DNA of 64,000 nucleotides from Sinomicrobium kalidii (GCF_021183825.1 NZ_CP089211.1:1116001-1180000); one strand, 5' to 3'. Shown: positions 16,803 through 26,652, counted from the stretch's first letter. Made by a program: numbers and translations. Notes: generated from the letters alone by a model not told the origin.

Positions 16803-18242
16803 ATGAAGATGACCAATTTTTTGAGAATCGCAAATATCGTCCTGGCGGGGTGGTTCGCCCTGCCCGCACAGGCCCAGGACCCCGTAACCGGCTGGAAATG
16901 GCAGGAACCGCCACAGGAAAGTGTAGCACTGTATATAGGTAATGATACCATCACGGAAAATACCGATCCCATAACCGATGTCGAGCCCTGGTGGGAAGCG
17001 TTCGGTTATACCACGCTGGACAGCCTCGTGCAAAAGGCCATCCTCAATAATGTGGACCTTAAAATAGCCAGGGCCCGGGTAGAACAGGCCAGGGCTGATA
17101 AACAGATCGCACTCGCAGAATTGTTTCCCGCCATCCGTTTTGAACCTTCTTTTGTAAGACAGGAATTTTCGGCAAACCGCCCCAATCCGTTCGGAGGGCA
17201 ATTAGGCAGGGCCACACTCAATACCTACGAACTGCCCCTCACCCTGTCTTACGAACTGGATGTTTTCGGTAAAAACATCAACAATGTGCAAGCCAGCTCC
17301 CTGAGATCAAAGGCAAGCGAGGAAGAACGGAAAAATACCCTGCTTGCCGTTACTGCGGAAGTAGCCCGGAACTATTTCCTGCTCTTGCAACTCGACGCGG
17401 AAAATGATCTTCTCGTTCACACGGAAAAGACCCGGCAGGATAACCTGGAGATCACTTCCACCCGTTATGAAGCAGGACTGGTGAGCCAGATCGATGTGTT
17501 AAGGGCCAAAACAGAGCTTTCTTCTGTCCAAGTACAGTTAAAGAACAACAGGCAGCTCAGGGCAGAAATAGAACTGATACTGGCCACCCTGGCCGGAGAA
17601 GATGCAAGTACTTTTCAAATTCCGCACAGCAAGGTCAGGTACCTGCCGCCTTCTGTGGCATTTGTAGACAAGGACTCGCTTTCCGGCTCCAGGCCTGACC
17701 TGAAAGCGGCTAAACTTTTAATGGAAGCTTCAGACAAAAGAGTAAGCAGTCAGTGGAAAGAACTCCTGCCCTCTTTTCGCCTTAACGGTTCCTATGGTTA
17801 CCTGTCCGGTAATGCCGATAACCTGATCGAGGATAACGGCAGAACATGGATTGCCGGTATATCCGCCTCCCTGCCCATTTTCGAAGGTGGAAGAAAACGC
17901 TCGGAAATAAAGCTGAAACGCAGTGAATTACAGGAAGCCCGGGAAAACTATAATAAACTGACCCTGGAATCCTACCGGCAGGTAGAAAATGCCTATGCAC
18001 AGTTACAGTGGGCACACCGGCAACTCCTGGCCCAACAGGAATTTGTTGCTGCGGCCAGGGATGCTGCCAACCTCACCAACGAACGCTATCGCAAAGGACT
18101 GGTAAATTATATTGACGTGGTAGATGCCGAACGGCAGGTACTGGAAGCCGAACGCCTTAGTGTCCAGCTTTTTGCACGGGAACTGACCGGCCGCGTCACA
18201 CTTATACAGGCCCTGGGCTTATTCCCGGAGCACCTGGAATAG
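16803..18242 (+). CDS. TolC/NodT-like outer-membrane efflux protein
   Basis: Outer-membrane channel of the tripartite pump, 479 aa, with an export signal (WFALPAQAQ, residues about 17-25). Unlike many NodT proteins it has no lipobox Cys. It has two OEP repeats, each with long helices and a paired beta segment (LTLSYELDVFGK near 140, and AGISASLPIFEGGRKRSEI near 350). It is translationally close-coupled to the pump gene (1-bp gap) and followed by a strong terminator. Confidence 0.94.
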   Translation: MKMTNFLRIANIVLAGWFALPAQAQDPVTGWKWQEPPQESVALYIGNDTITENTDPITDVEPWWEAFGYTTLDSLVQKAILNNVDLKIARARVEQARADKQIALAELFPAIRFEPSFVRQEFSANRPNPFGGQLGRATLNTYELPLTLSYELDVFGKNINNVQASSLRSKASEEERKNTLLAVTAEVARNYFLLLQLDAENDLLVHTEKTRQDNLEITSTRYEAGLVSQIDVLRAKTELSSVQVQLKNNRQLRAEIELILATLAGEDASTFQIPHSKVRYLPPSVAFVDKDSLSGSRPDLKAAKLLMEASDKRVSSQWKELLPSFRLNGSYGYLSGNADNLIEDNGRTWIAGISASLPIFEGGRKRSEIKLKRSELQEARENYNKLTLESYRQVENAYAQLQWAHRQLLAQQEFVAAARDAANLTNERYRKGLVNYIDVVDAERQVLEAERLSVQLFARELTGRVTLIQALGLFPEHLE

Positions 18243-18300
18243 GACGGGCATTCTCCTGTATTTTACCAAACCATTATATATTCGTTTTATTTACAACACA

Positions 18301-18325
18301 AAACCCCGTAAATGCGGGGTTTTTG
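18301..18325 (+). terminator. Rho-independent terminator of the RND operon
   Basis: AAACCCCG (18301-18308) and CGGGGTTT (18315-18322) form a perfect 8-bp stem with loop TAAATG, followed by TTG and T-rich sequence. It closes the pump operon and separates it from the epimerase gene. Confidence 0.9.
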
Positions 18326-18400
18326 TATTTTAGCCCCGCGATAACGAATGTATTGAGGTTTCCCTACCGGAGAACCCAACCCCCATAAAAAGTATTTTCA

Positions 18401-19357
18401 GTGAAACACTTGATCAAGAACGACCATATTTGCCTGAGCACTTTCAACTATGGCGCCACCATTCAACAGCTGATCGTAAGAGATAAAAATGACAATGATG
18501 TCAATGTCGTCCTCGGTTTTGAAAAAGAGGAAGACTATTATAACAATCCCTTTTATATCGGGGCTTCCATTGGCCGCTATGCCGGCCGGATAAGCAAAGG
18601 AGGGTTTTCACTGAACGGAGATCATTACGAACTTCATCAGGAAAATGGCGTACACCTGCACGGCGGTAAAAACGGGCTGAACAAGAAGCAGTGGCAACCG
18701 GAACACATAGTACAGGATACGGACACTCCTTCCATCACCTATACGGTGACCAGTCCGCATCTCGAAGAAGGCTATCCGGGAAACCTGAAAGTGAGTGTTA
18801 CCTACAAATTGATCGGCAACAGCCTTAAAATCGTTTATGAGGCGACGACAGACAGAACCACGGTGCTCAACCTCACCAATCATGCTTATTTTAACCTGGA
18901 AGGACGAAATTCCGTTTTGGATCACGAGTTAAAACTCAACAGCGAAACCTTTGTTGAACTCGACCGGAAACTGTTACCTACGGGAAATTTTTCACCTGTT
19001 AAGGGTACTGCATATGATTTCCTGTCCCCTGAAATCATCGGTACCAAACCCGGATTCTCCGGAATAGATGATGTTTTTGTCCTGAACGGAAAAGGGCCGG
19101 CAGCCATATTATACGCTCCGCAAACGGGCATAGAAATGAAGGTCATCACCAACCAGCAGGCCATGGTAATATTTACTCCCGAAGACCTGAGGATCAATAA
19201 TTTTGTAAACGGTGCGGAATACGAAAACTTTTCGTCCATATGTTTCGAGGCACAAACCTTCCCCGACGCGCCAAATCAGCCGGACTTTCCTTCCGCAGTG
19301 CTCCGTCCCGGCGAAGTGTACCGGAACGAAACCGTGCTGGAATTCGGATTGAGGTAA
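18401..19357 (+). CDS. galM: Aldose 1-epimerase (galactose mutarotase)
   Basis: Interconverts alpha and beta anomers of hexoses. It is 318 aa with the GalM beta-sandwich motifs: NYGATIQQL, GRYAGRISKGGF, HLHGG with the first conserved His, TNHAYFNL with the catalytic acid His, and FEAQTFPDAPN with the catalytic base Glu. It lacks a signal peptide. The start is GTG at 18401; no in-frame ATG is available before the conserved region. It is monocistronic by spacing. Confidence 0.93.
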   Translation: MKHLIKNDHICLSTFNYGATIQQLIVRDKNDNDVNVVLGFEKEEDYYNNPFYIGASIGRYAGRISKGGFSLNGDHYELHQENGVHLHGGKNGLNKKQWQPEHIVQDTDTPSITYTVTSPHLEEGYPGNLKVSVTYKLIGNSLKIVYEATTDRTTVLNLTNHAYFNLEGRNSVLDHELKLNSETFVELDRKLLPTGNFSPVKGTAYDFLSPEIIGTKPGFSGIDDVFVLNGKGPAAILYAPQTGIEMKVITNQQAMVIFTPEDLRINNFVNGAEYENFSSICFEAQTFPDAPNQPDFPSAVLRPGEVYRNETVLEFGLR

Positions 19358-19442
19358 CCCGGTGTTTGGTTGAACGGCAAACAGGTACAGGGCATTAAAG
19401 TACAATCGCTTACTGCATCTCCGGACACGCCAAAAGAAATTG

Positions 19443-19450
19443 TATTTTTG
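19443..19450 (+). promoter_or_regulatory. -7 box TATTTTTG upstream of meaB
   Basis: TATTTTTG matches TAnnTTTG. A transcription start about 7 bp downstream would place the TTG start at 19473 some 16 nt into the mRNA, supporting that start. No clear -33 TTTG is seen. Confidence 0.45.
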
Positions 19451-19472
19451 TTCATAAGAAAAGTTTTCCTTT

Positions 19473-20549
19473 TTGAGCGCAAAACAAAAACCGATACCGG
19501 AAAAACAAAATACTCCCGACAAAAGTTCCGGGAGAAAATCCGTTACGCCCAATGTGCAAAAAATAAAGAGGGAACAACCTTCTCCCGAAGAACTGGCCGA
19601 AAAGATCATTTCCGGTGATGTCGTGGCCCTGAGCCGCGCCATTACCCTGGTGGAAAGTACGCAGCCCAGACATGCCGAAAATGCACAATCGGTCATCGAA
19701 AAATGCCTCCCGCATGCCAACCGGTCCGTACGTATCGGTATTACAGGAGTCCCCGGAGTAGGCAAAAGCACATTTATAGAAACCTTCGGAAAACACCTTA
19801 CGGCTCTCGGCAAAAAAGTGGCAGTACTGGCCGTAGACCCGAGCAGCTCCGTAAGCAGGGGAAGTATCCTGGGCGACAAAACACGCATGGAAGAGCTCGT
19901 AAAAGATGAAAACGCATTTATCCGCCCCTCCCCTTCCGGAAATTCTCCCGGCGGAGTAGCGCGGAAAACCCGTGAGACCATCCTGCTTTGTGAAGCCTGT
20001 GGTTTCGATATCATTATTATGGAAACGGTAGGTGTAGGCCAGGGGGAAATTGCTGTTCACGGTATGGTAGACTTTTTCCTCCTGCTGAAACTGGCCGGTG
20101 CAGGCGACGAACTCCAGGGTATTAAACGCGGAATTATGGAAATGGCCGACGCCATTGTCATCAACAAGGCCGACGGCGACAACGAAAAGGCAGCCCGGAA
20201 GGCCAGGGCCGAATTTGCAAGGGCACTTCACCTGTATCCGCCGAAAGAAAACAACTGGACGCCCCGGGTACTCACGGCTTCTGCCACAGAGAACAAGGGG
20301 ATCACGGAAATCCGCGAATTGATCGAAAAATATGTGGCCCGAAATCAAGAAAGCGGTTATTTCAGTTACAAACGGTCGGAACAGAACAAATACTGGCTGC
20401 TTCAGACTATAGAAGACCGGCTGAAAACAAGCTTTTATCAGGATGAAAGAATAAAAAAACAATTGGGCAGAGAGCTTTCCGCCCTCGAAAACAATGAAAC
20501 CACACCTTTCGCCGCTGCGCGAAAACTGCTGGAATTATGGCACAGATAA
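19473..20549 (+). CDS. meaB: MeaB/ArgK-type GTPase, methylmalonyl-CoA mutase chaperone
   Basis: G3E-family GTPase that protects and reloads the B12 cofactor of methylmalonyl-CoA mutase. It has 358 aa, with Walker A GVPGVGKST at residues 92-100, VDPSSSVSRGSILGDK, the switch region METVGVGQ and the guanine-specificity motif NKADGD. The start is TTG at 19473, with a lysine-rich N-terminal extension common in flavobacterial MeaB. GTG at 19554 is an alternative. The mutase genes themselves are not in the window. Confidence 0.93.
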   Translation: MSAKQKPIPEKQNTPDKSSGRKSVTPNVQKIKREQPSPEELAEKIISGDVVALSRAITLVESTQPRHAENAQSVIEKCLPHANRSVRIGITGVPGVGKSTFIETFGKHLTALGKKVAVLAVDPSSSVSRGSILGDKTRMEELVKDENAFIRPSPSGNSPGGVARKTRETILLCEACGFDIIIMETVGVGQGEIAVHGMVDFFLLLKLAGAGDELQGIKRGIMEMADAIVINKADGDNEKAARKARAEFARALHLYPPKENNWTPRVLTASATENKGITEIRELIEKYVARNQESGYFSYKRSEQNKYWLLQTIEDRLKTSFYQDERIKKQLGRELSALENNETTPFAAARKLLELWHR

Positions 20550-20695
20550 TACCTTTCCTGTTCCCCTTTTACATGCAGTTTTGATCCATCTCCTGATATT
20601 TCAGAAGGAAATCACATATTTTTTTCACATCTTTGCGTGTTAAAAGCGCCCAGAATGACCCCACATCAGGGCTTCTGCCATTATTTAAACGGAAG

Positions 20696-21409
20696 ATGAA
20701 TTACGAGTTTACCATTATTGTTCCGATCTACAACGAGGAAGACAACCTTGAACGTTTAGAAAAAGAGCTCTCCGGGTATATTTCCAAAACTGCAACAAAG
20801 ACCAAAGTCCTTTTGATAAACGACGGTTCCGACGACAGAAGCCAGGAACTCATCGAAATCATTTGCCGGCGGAATGCGGCCTTTCATTTTCTGGAATTTG
20901 CGGAAAACAGAGGCCTGAGTGCCGCAATAAAAGCCGGGTTTGACCATGTAGACACCCCGTTACTGGGCTATATGGACTCGGACATGCAGACCGCCCCGGA
21001 GGATTTTGACCTCTTGCTCGAACATATCGGTGAATACGACCTCGTAACCGGGGTAAGGGCAGACCGGAAGGATTCTTTTGTGAAAAACATGTCTTCCACA
21101 ATCGCCAATAAGATAAGAAGGGCTTTTACCCATGACGGCATGGACGATACCGGATGTCCCCTCAAAGTCATCAAAACGGAATATGCCAGGCGGATTCCCA
21201 TGTTCAAGGGGTTGCACCGCTTTTTGCCCGCCATGATACTGTTGCAAAACGGCAGGATCATCCAGATTCCCGTACGGCATTTTCCGAGAACCGCAGGCCA
21301 GGCCAAGTTCGGGCTGTGGAACAGGTTGCTGGGACCGCTTACAGACTGTTTCGCTTACCTGTGGATGAAAAAAAAGTATATCAACTACACCATAGCCAAG
21401 AAAGGATAA
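20696..21409 (+). CDS. GT2 family glycosyltransferase (polyprenyl-phosphate sugar synthase-like)
   Basis: Inverting GT-A glycosyltransferase of 237 aa. NYEFTIIVPIYNEEDNLERL opens the nucleotide-binding fold, and YMDSDMQ carries the DXD metal site. Size and order fit DPM1/ArnC-like enzymes that make lipid-phosphate sugars, though the C-terminal TM helices of ArnC are absent. ATG at 20696 is preferred over an upstream ATG at 20633. Stop and next start are adjacent (TAA ATG), so it heads a four-gene operon. Confidence 0.87.
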   Translation: MNYEFTIIVPIYNEEDNLERLEKELSGYISKTATKTKVLLINDGSDDRSQELIEIICRRNAAFHFLEFAENRGLSAAIKAGFDHVDTPLLGYMDSDMQTAPEDFDLLLEHIGEYDLVTGVRADRKDSFVKNMSSTIANKIRRAFTHDGMDDTGCPLKVIKTEYARRIPMFKGLHRFLPAMILLQNGRIIQIPVRHFPRTAGQAKFGLWNRLLGPLTDCFAYLWMKKKYINYTIAKKG

Positions 21410-22033
21410 ATGCAAAACTGGATCATCTACGCTATTGGATTTCTCGCGCAAATCCTGTTCTCCAGCAGGCTACTGTTACAGTGGATCCTTTCGGAAAAAA
21501 GCAAAACGGTACTTACGCCCCGCCTGTTCTGGCAACTCAGCCTGCTGGCTTCATTCCTCCTGTTTATTTACGGGTATCTCAGGCATGACTTTGCCATTAT
21601 GCTGGGACAGACACTGACGTATTTTATCTATATCCGGAATATACAGATACAGGGAGCATGGCATAAATTTCCAAAGGCTTTCCGTACTTTTTTATGGCTC
21701 TTTCCGTTTTTAATTGTGATCTATTATTACAACAACAATAAACTGGATATTCAAAATCTGCTTCAGAATGAAAATATTCCGTTATGGCTGTTGATCATGG
21801 GAAGTGTGGCACAGGTCATCTTTACCTTTCGCTTTATCTACCAGTGGATATATTCCGAAAGGAAAAAGGAGTCTTCCCTTCCGGCCGGATTCTGGATACT
21901 CAGCCTCATCGGGGCCATCCTTATCCTCGCCTATGCCATTCTCCGGAAAGACCCGGTGCTGATGACAGGCCATCTTTTCGGCAGTATTATTTACATTAGA
22001 AACCTGATGATATTAAACAAGCAACATGGTTAA
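21410..22033 (+). CDS. Membrane protein with two LAB_N domains
   Basis: This 207-aa integral membrane protein contains two copies of the lipid-A-disaccharide synthase N-terminal-like (LAB_N) domain, at residues about 10-80 and 131-201. Both share the pattern G-x2-AQ-x2-F-x2-R-x3-QWI-x-SE, FW-x-LSL and IYIRN. LAB_N proteins are found beside lipid-sugar transferases and may act as accessory or flippase-like partners. The stop overlaps the GT39 gene by 8 bp. Confidence 0.85.
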   Translation: MQNWIIYAIGFLAQILFSSRLLLQWILSEKSKTVLTPRLFWQLSLLASFLLFIYGYLRHDFAIMLGQTLTYFIYIRNIQIQGAWHKFPKAFRTFLWLFPFLIVIYYYNNNKLDIQNLLQNENIPLWLLIMGSVAQVIFTFRFIYQWIYSERKKESSLPAGFWILSLIGAILILAYAILRKDPVLMTGHLFGSIIYIRNLMILNKQHG

Positions 22034-23666
22034 AACTCTGGAACGCTACCCGGTTATTACGCTTTTGCTGGTTTGCCTCGTTATCTTTTTCTGCAACCTC
22101 GACGAACTTTATATAAATATCATGGAAGCCCGCAACTTTGTTACGGCAAGGGAAATGCTCTCTGCGAACAACTGGTTGCTCACTACGCTCAACGGGCTCC
22201 CCCGCTACGAAAAACCTCCCCTACCTACCTGGCTTACGGCACTTTCCGCAGCCGTTTTCGGGATGAAGAACCTGTTTGCCCTTCGCCTCCCGGCGGCACT
22301 GGCAGCCACACTCGGGGTATACATGATGTACAGATTGAATTTTAAAGTACATCAAAACAAAAGATTAAGCCTGTACACCGGGCTTATCCTTGCCACTTCG
22401 TTTTACGTTATCTTCTCCGGAAGGAACGGACAATGGGATATATTCACCCACGGGTTCATGATCACTTCCCTATATTTTCTCTACATGCTTTTTCAGGGAG
22501 AAAAACCGTGGAAAAATGCATTGCTCGCCGGTATTTTTGCCGGGGCTTCCTTTATGAGTAAAGGGCCGGTTTCATTGTACACCCTGTTTTTACCGTTTGT
22601 AATTGCTTATGGTATCGTCTATAAGTACCGTTATTTCCGTAAAAAAATGTTGCCACTTCTTGTGTTTATCATTACGATGGCCGTATCCGGTCTTTGGTGG
22701 TATATTTATGTAAGGGTTGCAGATCCGGAATGGTTTGTAGCCATTGCTTCCGAAGAGGCCGCCAACTGGGGGAGTTATAACATCAGACCATTTTACTATT
22801 ACTGGAGTTTCTTTACGCAAAGCGGCATATGGACCATTCCGGCATTTGCGGGACTGTTATACCCCTATCTTAAAAACCGGGTAAGCGACAAAAAGGCCTA
22901 CCTGTTTTCCTTCCTCTGGACCATGGGGGCTGTGATATTGCTCTCGGTAATTCCCGAAAAAAAATCGCGCTACCTGCTTCCGGTACTCTTCCCGCTGGCC
23001 ATGAACACCGCTTTTTACATAGAATATCTTGTAAACAGGTTCGCCTCCCTAAAAAACAGGAAAGAGACCATTCCGGTCTATTTTAATTTCGGTTTAATAG
23101 CCTTTATAGGAGTGGCTTTCCCTATTGCCGGGTATATTTTCTTCGGAAAGGAGCTACAGGGGTATTGGATGCCGTTCGTACTGGCTTCGGTATTCCTGTG
23201 TGTCATTGGTATCTTTATGTTCCGGTACCTGCTAAAAAAGAACATTCATTATGTGTTTTTACTGACCGTCGGATTTATCATGAGCATTATCCTTTTCGGC
23301 TTTCCGCTGGCCAATACCTTCAGCAACGACAATCCCGGTTTTAATAACGTCAACAACCTGGCCCGAAAGACCGAAAAAGAAGGCATAAATGTCTATTCCT
23401 ATGGCGAACAGGCCCCGGAAATGATCTGGGAATACGGAAAAACGGCCCCGAGGCTGGATGTCGGCACCCCGGCAAAAATCCCGTCTGAAAACAGCTTTGG
23501 GGTATTGGTGTCACTTCATGATGAAAAAGAATTTAAACGTATCTTTGCTCCGGATTTCAACATGCGTTTAGCAGATGTTTTTGATATCAACTATACGGCC
23601 GGCGAAGACGAAAGGAGTTATAAACAAAGATTGGTAAGCCGGTATTATATTCTAAATAAAAAGTAA
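22026..23666 (+). CDS. GT39/ArnT-like membrane glycosyltransferase
   Basis: Polytopic GT-C transferase of 546 aa that would move a sugar from a polyprenyl-phosphate carrier to lipid A, a glycan or a protein in the periplasm. The ArnT-type loop RYEKPPLPTWLTALS is present, and the N-terminal loop contains NLDELYINIMEARN with acidic residues. About 10-12 TM helices precede a soluble C-terminal domain. It overlaps genes on both sides, indicating tight translational coupling. Acceptor unknown. Confidence 0.88.
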   Translation: MVKTLERYPVITLLLVCLVIFFCNLDELYINIMEARNFVTAREMLSANNWLLTTLNGLPRYEKPPLPTWLTALSAAVFGMKNLFALRLPAALAATLGVYMMYRLNFKVHQNKRLSLYTGLILATSFYVIFSGRNGQWDIFTHGFMITSLYFLYMLFQGEKPWKNALLAGIFAGASFMSKGPVSLYTLFLPFVIAYGIVYKYRYFRKKMLPLLVFIITMAVSGLWWYIYVRVADPEWFVAIASEEAANWGSYNIRPFYYYWSFFTQSGIWTIPAFAGLLYPYLKNRVSDKKAYLFSFLWTMGAVILLSVIPEKKSRYLLPVLFPLAMNTAFYIEYLVNRFASLKNRKETIPVYFNFGLIAFIGVAFPIAGYIFFGKELQGYWMPFVLASVFLCVIGIFMFRYLLKKNIHYVFLLTVGFIMSIILFGFPLANTFSNDNPGFNNVNNLARKTEKEGINVYSYGEQAPEMIWEYGKTAPRLDVGTPAKIPSENSFGVLVSLHDEKEFKRIFAPDFNMRLADVFDINYTAGEDERSYKQRLVSRYYILNKK

Positions 23667-24352
23667 TGAAAAAATTGAGTAAAACAGAGGTTTTCGGTTA
23701 CATGTTCCTCATCATCACCTTTGTGAACAGCCTGTATTTCGGATTCACCGATGCCGCACTTTTTAATGAGCATTACGCCCAGGAAGACGGACTGGTAGAA
23801 AATGAAACCGCACTTATGCTATTGGCGATCAGCCTGCTTTGCCTGTACCACCTGTTCAAACTCCGGAAATTCAAAAAACCGCTGTGGAAACTGGGAACTC
23901 TGGCCTTTGCCGTGCTTTTCTTTTTTGCAGCTGGCGAGGAAATATCCTGGGGACAACGCATCTTCGGAGTGGAATCGAGCGAATTCTTTATGGAAAACAA
24001 TGCACAGGGAGAAACCAACCTGCACAACCTGGTGGTCGGGGACACCAAAATAAACAAACTCATTTTCAGTCAGTTGCTCATGATCACCATGGTGCTCTAC
24101 CTGGTGGCCATTCCGCTGCTCTACCGGAAAGTCGGCTGGATCAGAAAACTGGCAGACATGTTTGCCGTACCGATCGTGGAATGGAGGCATACCATTGCTT
24201 TTATTGCCTGTACGGTATTGGTAAGCATTATTCCCGCCGACCGGAAATGGGAAGTTTACGAACTGGCTTTCGGGGTGATGTTCTTTCTGATCTTCCTGAG
24301 TCCGTTCAACAATCACATTTTTTCAGGGGAAAAGAAAAAAGAAGAGGATTAA
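23666..24352 (+). CDS. Conserved polytopic membrane protein, last gene of glycosylation operon
   Basis: This 228-aa protein with about 6 hydrophobic segments starts in the TAATG overlap with the GT39 stop. Distinctive motifs are AAGEEISWGQRIFG and GETNLHNLVVGD, rich in conserved-looking acidic, His and Asn residues between helices, suggestive of an active site. I do not recognise an established function. Context suggests a role in the same lipid-linked sugar pathway. Its end overlaps the convergent PAP2 gene by 4 bp. Confidence 0.75.
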   Translation: MKKLSKTEVFGYMFLIITFVNSLYFGFTDAALFNEHYAQEDGLVENETALMLLAISLLCLYHLFKLRKFKKPLWKLGTLAFAVLFFFAAGEEISWGQRIFGVESSEFFMENNAQGETNLHNLVVGDTKINKLIFSQLLMITMVLYLVAIPLLYRKVGWIRKLADMFAVPIVEWRHTIAFIACTVLVSIIPADRKWEVYELAFGVMFFLIFLSPFNNHIFSGEKKKEED

Positions 24353-24933
24353 CGCAGGGGATTGGTGTTCTCCTTAAACAGCTTTCGGGAAACCAGGAGC
24401 AGTATCCGGAAAAACAACCATCCGCCAAGCAGCCCGAAGACGATCCCTGTAATAACATCCAACGGGAAATGGACACCCAGGTATATTCTGCTGTACGACA
24501 CTATCAATGCCCATACCAGTAGAATTAAAGGTAAAAAGCGATAGTATTTCCTGAACAACAGGGAAAAAAGGGTGGCCACGGCAAAAGTACTGGCAGCATG
24601 TGCGGAGAAATACCCGAACTTCCCGCCGCATTTCACAATTCGCATTTTATCGATCAGTAACGGGTTATGACAAGGGCGAAGGCGTTCGAAACCGTATTTG
24701 AACGTATTGGCCAATTGATCTGTAAATGCTATCATCAGCGCAACTGTTGCCAAAATCAGTATCGTGGGCTTCCATCCGAATTTCCGTATGCACAGGTACA
24801 GCAAAACCAGGTACAGGGGGATGGATGCAAACTTATCGGTAACCACCAGCCAGAAACCGTCCCAGCTTTCCGTTCCGAGGGTATTGAGAAACAAAAAGAG
24901 TTCCTGATCGTATTCAATGATTTTGTCCAGCAT
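24349..24933 (-). CDS. PAP2-family membrane phosphatase
   Basis: Membrane phosphatase of 194 aa with about 6 helices. The three PAP2 motifs are readable: K-x6-RP as KYGFERLRP, SAH in GYFSAHAAS (a variant of PSGH), and SRIYLGVHFPLDV with the nucleophilic His. It probably dephosphorylates a lipid phosphate or undecaprenyl diphosphate in the periplasm. It is convergent with the glycosylation operon and could recycle its carrier, though this is inference. Confidence 0.88.
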   Translation of the reverse strand: MLDKIIEYDQELFLFLNTLGTESWDGFWLVVTDKFASIPLYLVLLYLCIRKFGWKPTILILATVALMIAFTDQLANTFKYGFERLRPCHNPLLIDKMRIVKCGGKFGYFSAHAASTFAVATLFSLLFRKYYRFLPLILLVWALIVSYSRIYLGVHFPLDVITGIVFGLLGGWLFFRILLLVSRKLFKENTNPLR

Positions 24934-24979
24934 ATGTTTCGGTATTCAGGTATTCGCTGATCAGTTAACAGGACACACG

Positions 24980-25210
24980 TTATTGTTCCTCAAACCTGCT
25001 TATTTCCCGGTCATAGAAATCGTTGGCCTGTTGTATCAGGTTACCGGCTTCGGTTTCCAGTTCTTTTTCATCTGCAGGATCAAAGTCTTCCAGCCATTCC
25101 ACTTCGTCATTGGCCAGGTTGATAATAAATCGGGGATAATCGGTATGCATTATAAAAATTGCATCCGGATAATCGGTATTATCCCCCAGTAAAAATTTCG
25201 GAAGTTCCAT
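24980..25210 (-). CDS. Small acidic conserved protein (76 aa)
   Basis: This 76-aa acidic soluble protein starts MELPKFLLGDNTDYPDAIF and ends in a charged helix. It resembles small conserved flavobacterial proteins but has no family I can name. It sits between the PAP2 and MATE genes on the same strand (46 and 43 bp gaps), so it may share a transcript with either. Confidence 0.65.
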   Translation of the reverse strand: MELPKFLLGDNTDYPDAIFIMHTDYPRFIINLANDEVEWLEDFDPADEKELETEAGNLIQQANDFYDREISRFEEQ

Positions 25211-25253
25211 GTTTTATATTGTCAATTTGTTTTTCCTTTTACACCCAGCCTCA

Positions 25254-26633
25254 TTAATTATCCGCAGCACTCCTGATAAGCTTTTGTGTAAGGTGATTGA
25301 ACCGGATATACAACAGCACGGCAGAGACGGAAAGCCCCGCCAAAAGTCCTGTCCATATCCCGGCACTCCCCCATTCCGTATGCAGTCCCAGGTAATACGA
25401 AACGGGAAATCCTACAATCCAATAAGCCACAAAGGTAATAAATGTGGGGATCTTGACATCCTGTAAGCCCCGCAACGCACCCAGCACCACAACCTGCACA
25501 CCGTCGGATATCTGGAAAACGGCCGCTACCAGTAATAATTTGGAGGCCGTGGCCATTACCTCGAAATTATCGGCCTGATCGGCTATGTCGTGCTGATCCA
25601 GGTATATGGTGGGCAGCCAATCGCGGAAGATCCAGAAACAGAGGGCAAATATCACATCCAGTATAATGGTGAGCAGAAACACGGAAAAGGCAATCCTGCG
25701 CAATTCATGAAAATTTCGCAGCCCCTTCTGGTTTCCTACCCTGATCATGGCCGCTACACTAAGTCCGGTAGCCACCATAAAGGTCATACTGGAAAGGTTC
25801 AGTGCTATCTGATTTGCCGCCTGGGGGTTTTTGCCCAGCACCCCGCTAAGCCAGATCGCAGCCGTAAATATGGCTACCTCGAAAAGCATTTGCAAGGCCG
25901 AAGGAAAGCCCAGATTGACAATCTTCCCGAACACAGCTTTACTGTATTCCCGCAACCTGAACCCCGTGATATAATCGTGGAATTTTTTATTCTGTTTGAA
26001 AAGGGCCCAGATAAAAATCACCATAATGATCCGGGATACCAGCGTTCCTACAGCCGCGCCTACAATCCCCATTTTCGGAAAGCCGAAATTACCGAAGATC
26101 AACAGGTAATTCAGGCTGATATTTATAATATTGGCCAATACTGTGGCATACATGGGATATTTAGTCTCGGAGAGCCCGTCAGAAAACTGCTTCAGGGCCT
26201 GGAACATGATCAGGGGGATCAGCGAAAAGGCCACAAGGTCCAGGTAGGGCATGGCGTACTCTACCACTTCCGCAGGTTGATCCATGATATACATGAGCGG
26301 TTTGGCAAACAGGAGAATGCTAAACAATACCAGGCCCAGGCCCGTACACAATATCAGGCCGTGTTTCAAAGCGGCCTTTCCTTTGTCCACATCTCCCGCT
26401 CCGTCAGCCTCGGCCACCAAGGGCGTAATGGCCGTGGAAAAACCTATACCCAGTGACATGGCAATAAACACAAAACTGTTTCCCAGCGATACTGCTGCAA
26501 GCTCTGCCGTCCCCAACTGCCCTACCATAACATTATCTGCAAAGGCCACAAAGGTGTGTCCCAGCATACCCAGTATAACGGGTAACGACAATTTTAAATT
26601 ATAGGAAAATTCCCTGGTGTATTGCGTTAACAT
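25254..26633 (-). CDS. MATE family multidrug/Na+ efflux transporter
   Basis: Inner-membrane antiporter of 459 aa with 12 predicted helices in two MatE halves. The N-terminal signature LSLPVILGMLGHTFVAFADNVMVGQLG and the central SALQMLFEVAIF are typical of NorM-like members. Substrate is unknown. A -7 box TATCTTTG (26653-26660) lies 20 bp upstream, implying a very short leader. Confidence 0.93.
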   Translation of the reverse strand: MLTQYTREFSYNLKLSLPVILGMLGHTFVAFADNVMVGQLGTAELAAVSLGNSFVFIAMSLGIGFSTAITPLVAEADGAGDVDKGKAALKHGLILCTGLGLVLFSILLFAKPLMYIMDQPAEVVEYAMPYLDLVAFSLIPLIMFQALKQFSDGLSETKYPMYATVLANIINISLNYLLIFGNFGFPKMGIVGAAVGTLVSRIIMVIFIWALFKQNKKFHDYITGFRLREYSKAVFGKIVNLGFPSALQMLFEVAIFTAAIWLSGVLGKNPQAANQIALNLSSMTFMVATGLSVAAMIRVGNQKGLRNFHELRRIAFSVFLLTIILDVIFALCFWIFRDWLPTIYLDQHDIADQADNFEVMATASKLLLVAAVFQISDGVQVVVLGALRGLQDVKIPTFITFVAYWIVGFPVSYYLGLHTEWGSAGIWTGLLAGLSVSAVLLYIRFNHLTQKLIRSAADN

Positions 26634-26652
26634 TTGCTACGGATTGAATGGG

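Noticed and set aside
19452..20462. 336-codon minus-strand ORF opposite meaB
   Set aside because: Shadow of the meaB reading frame; no motif, signal or plausible start context.
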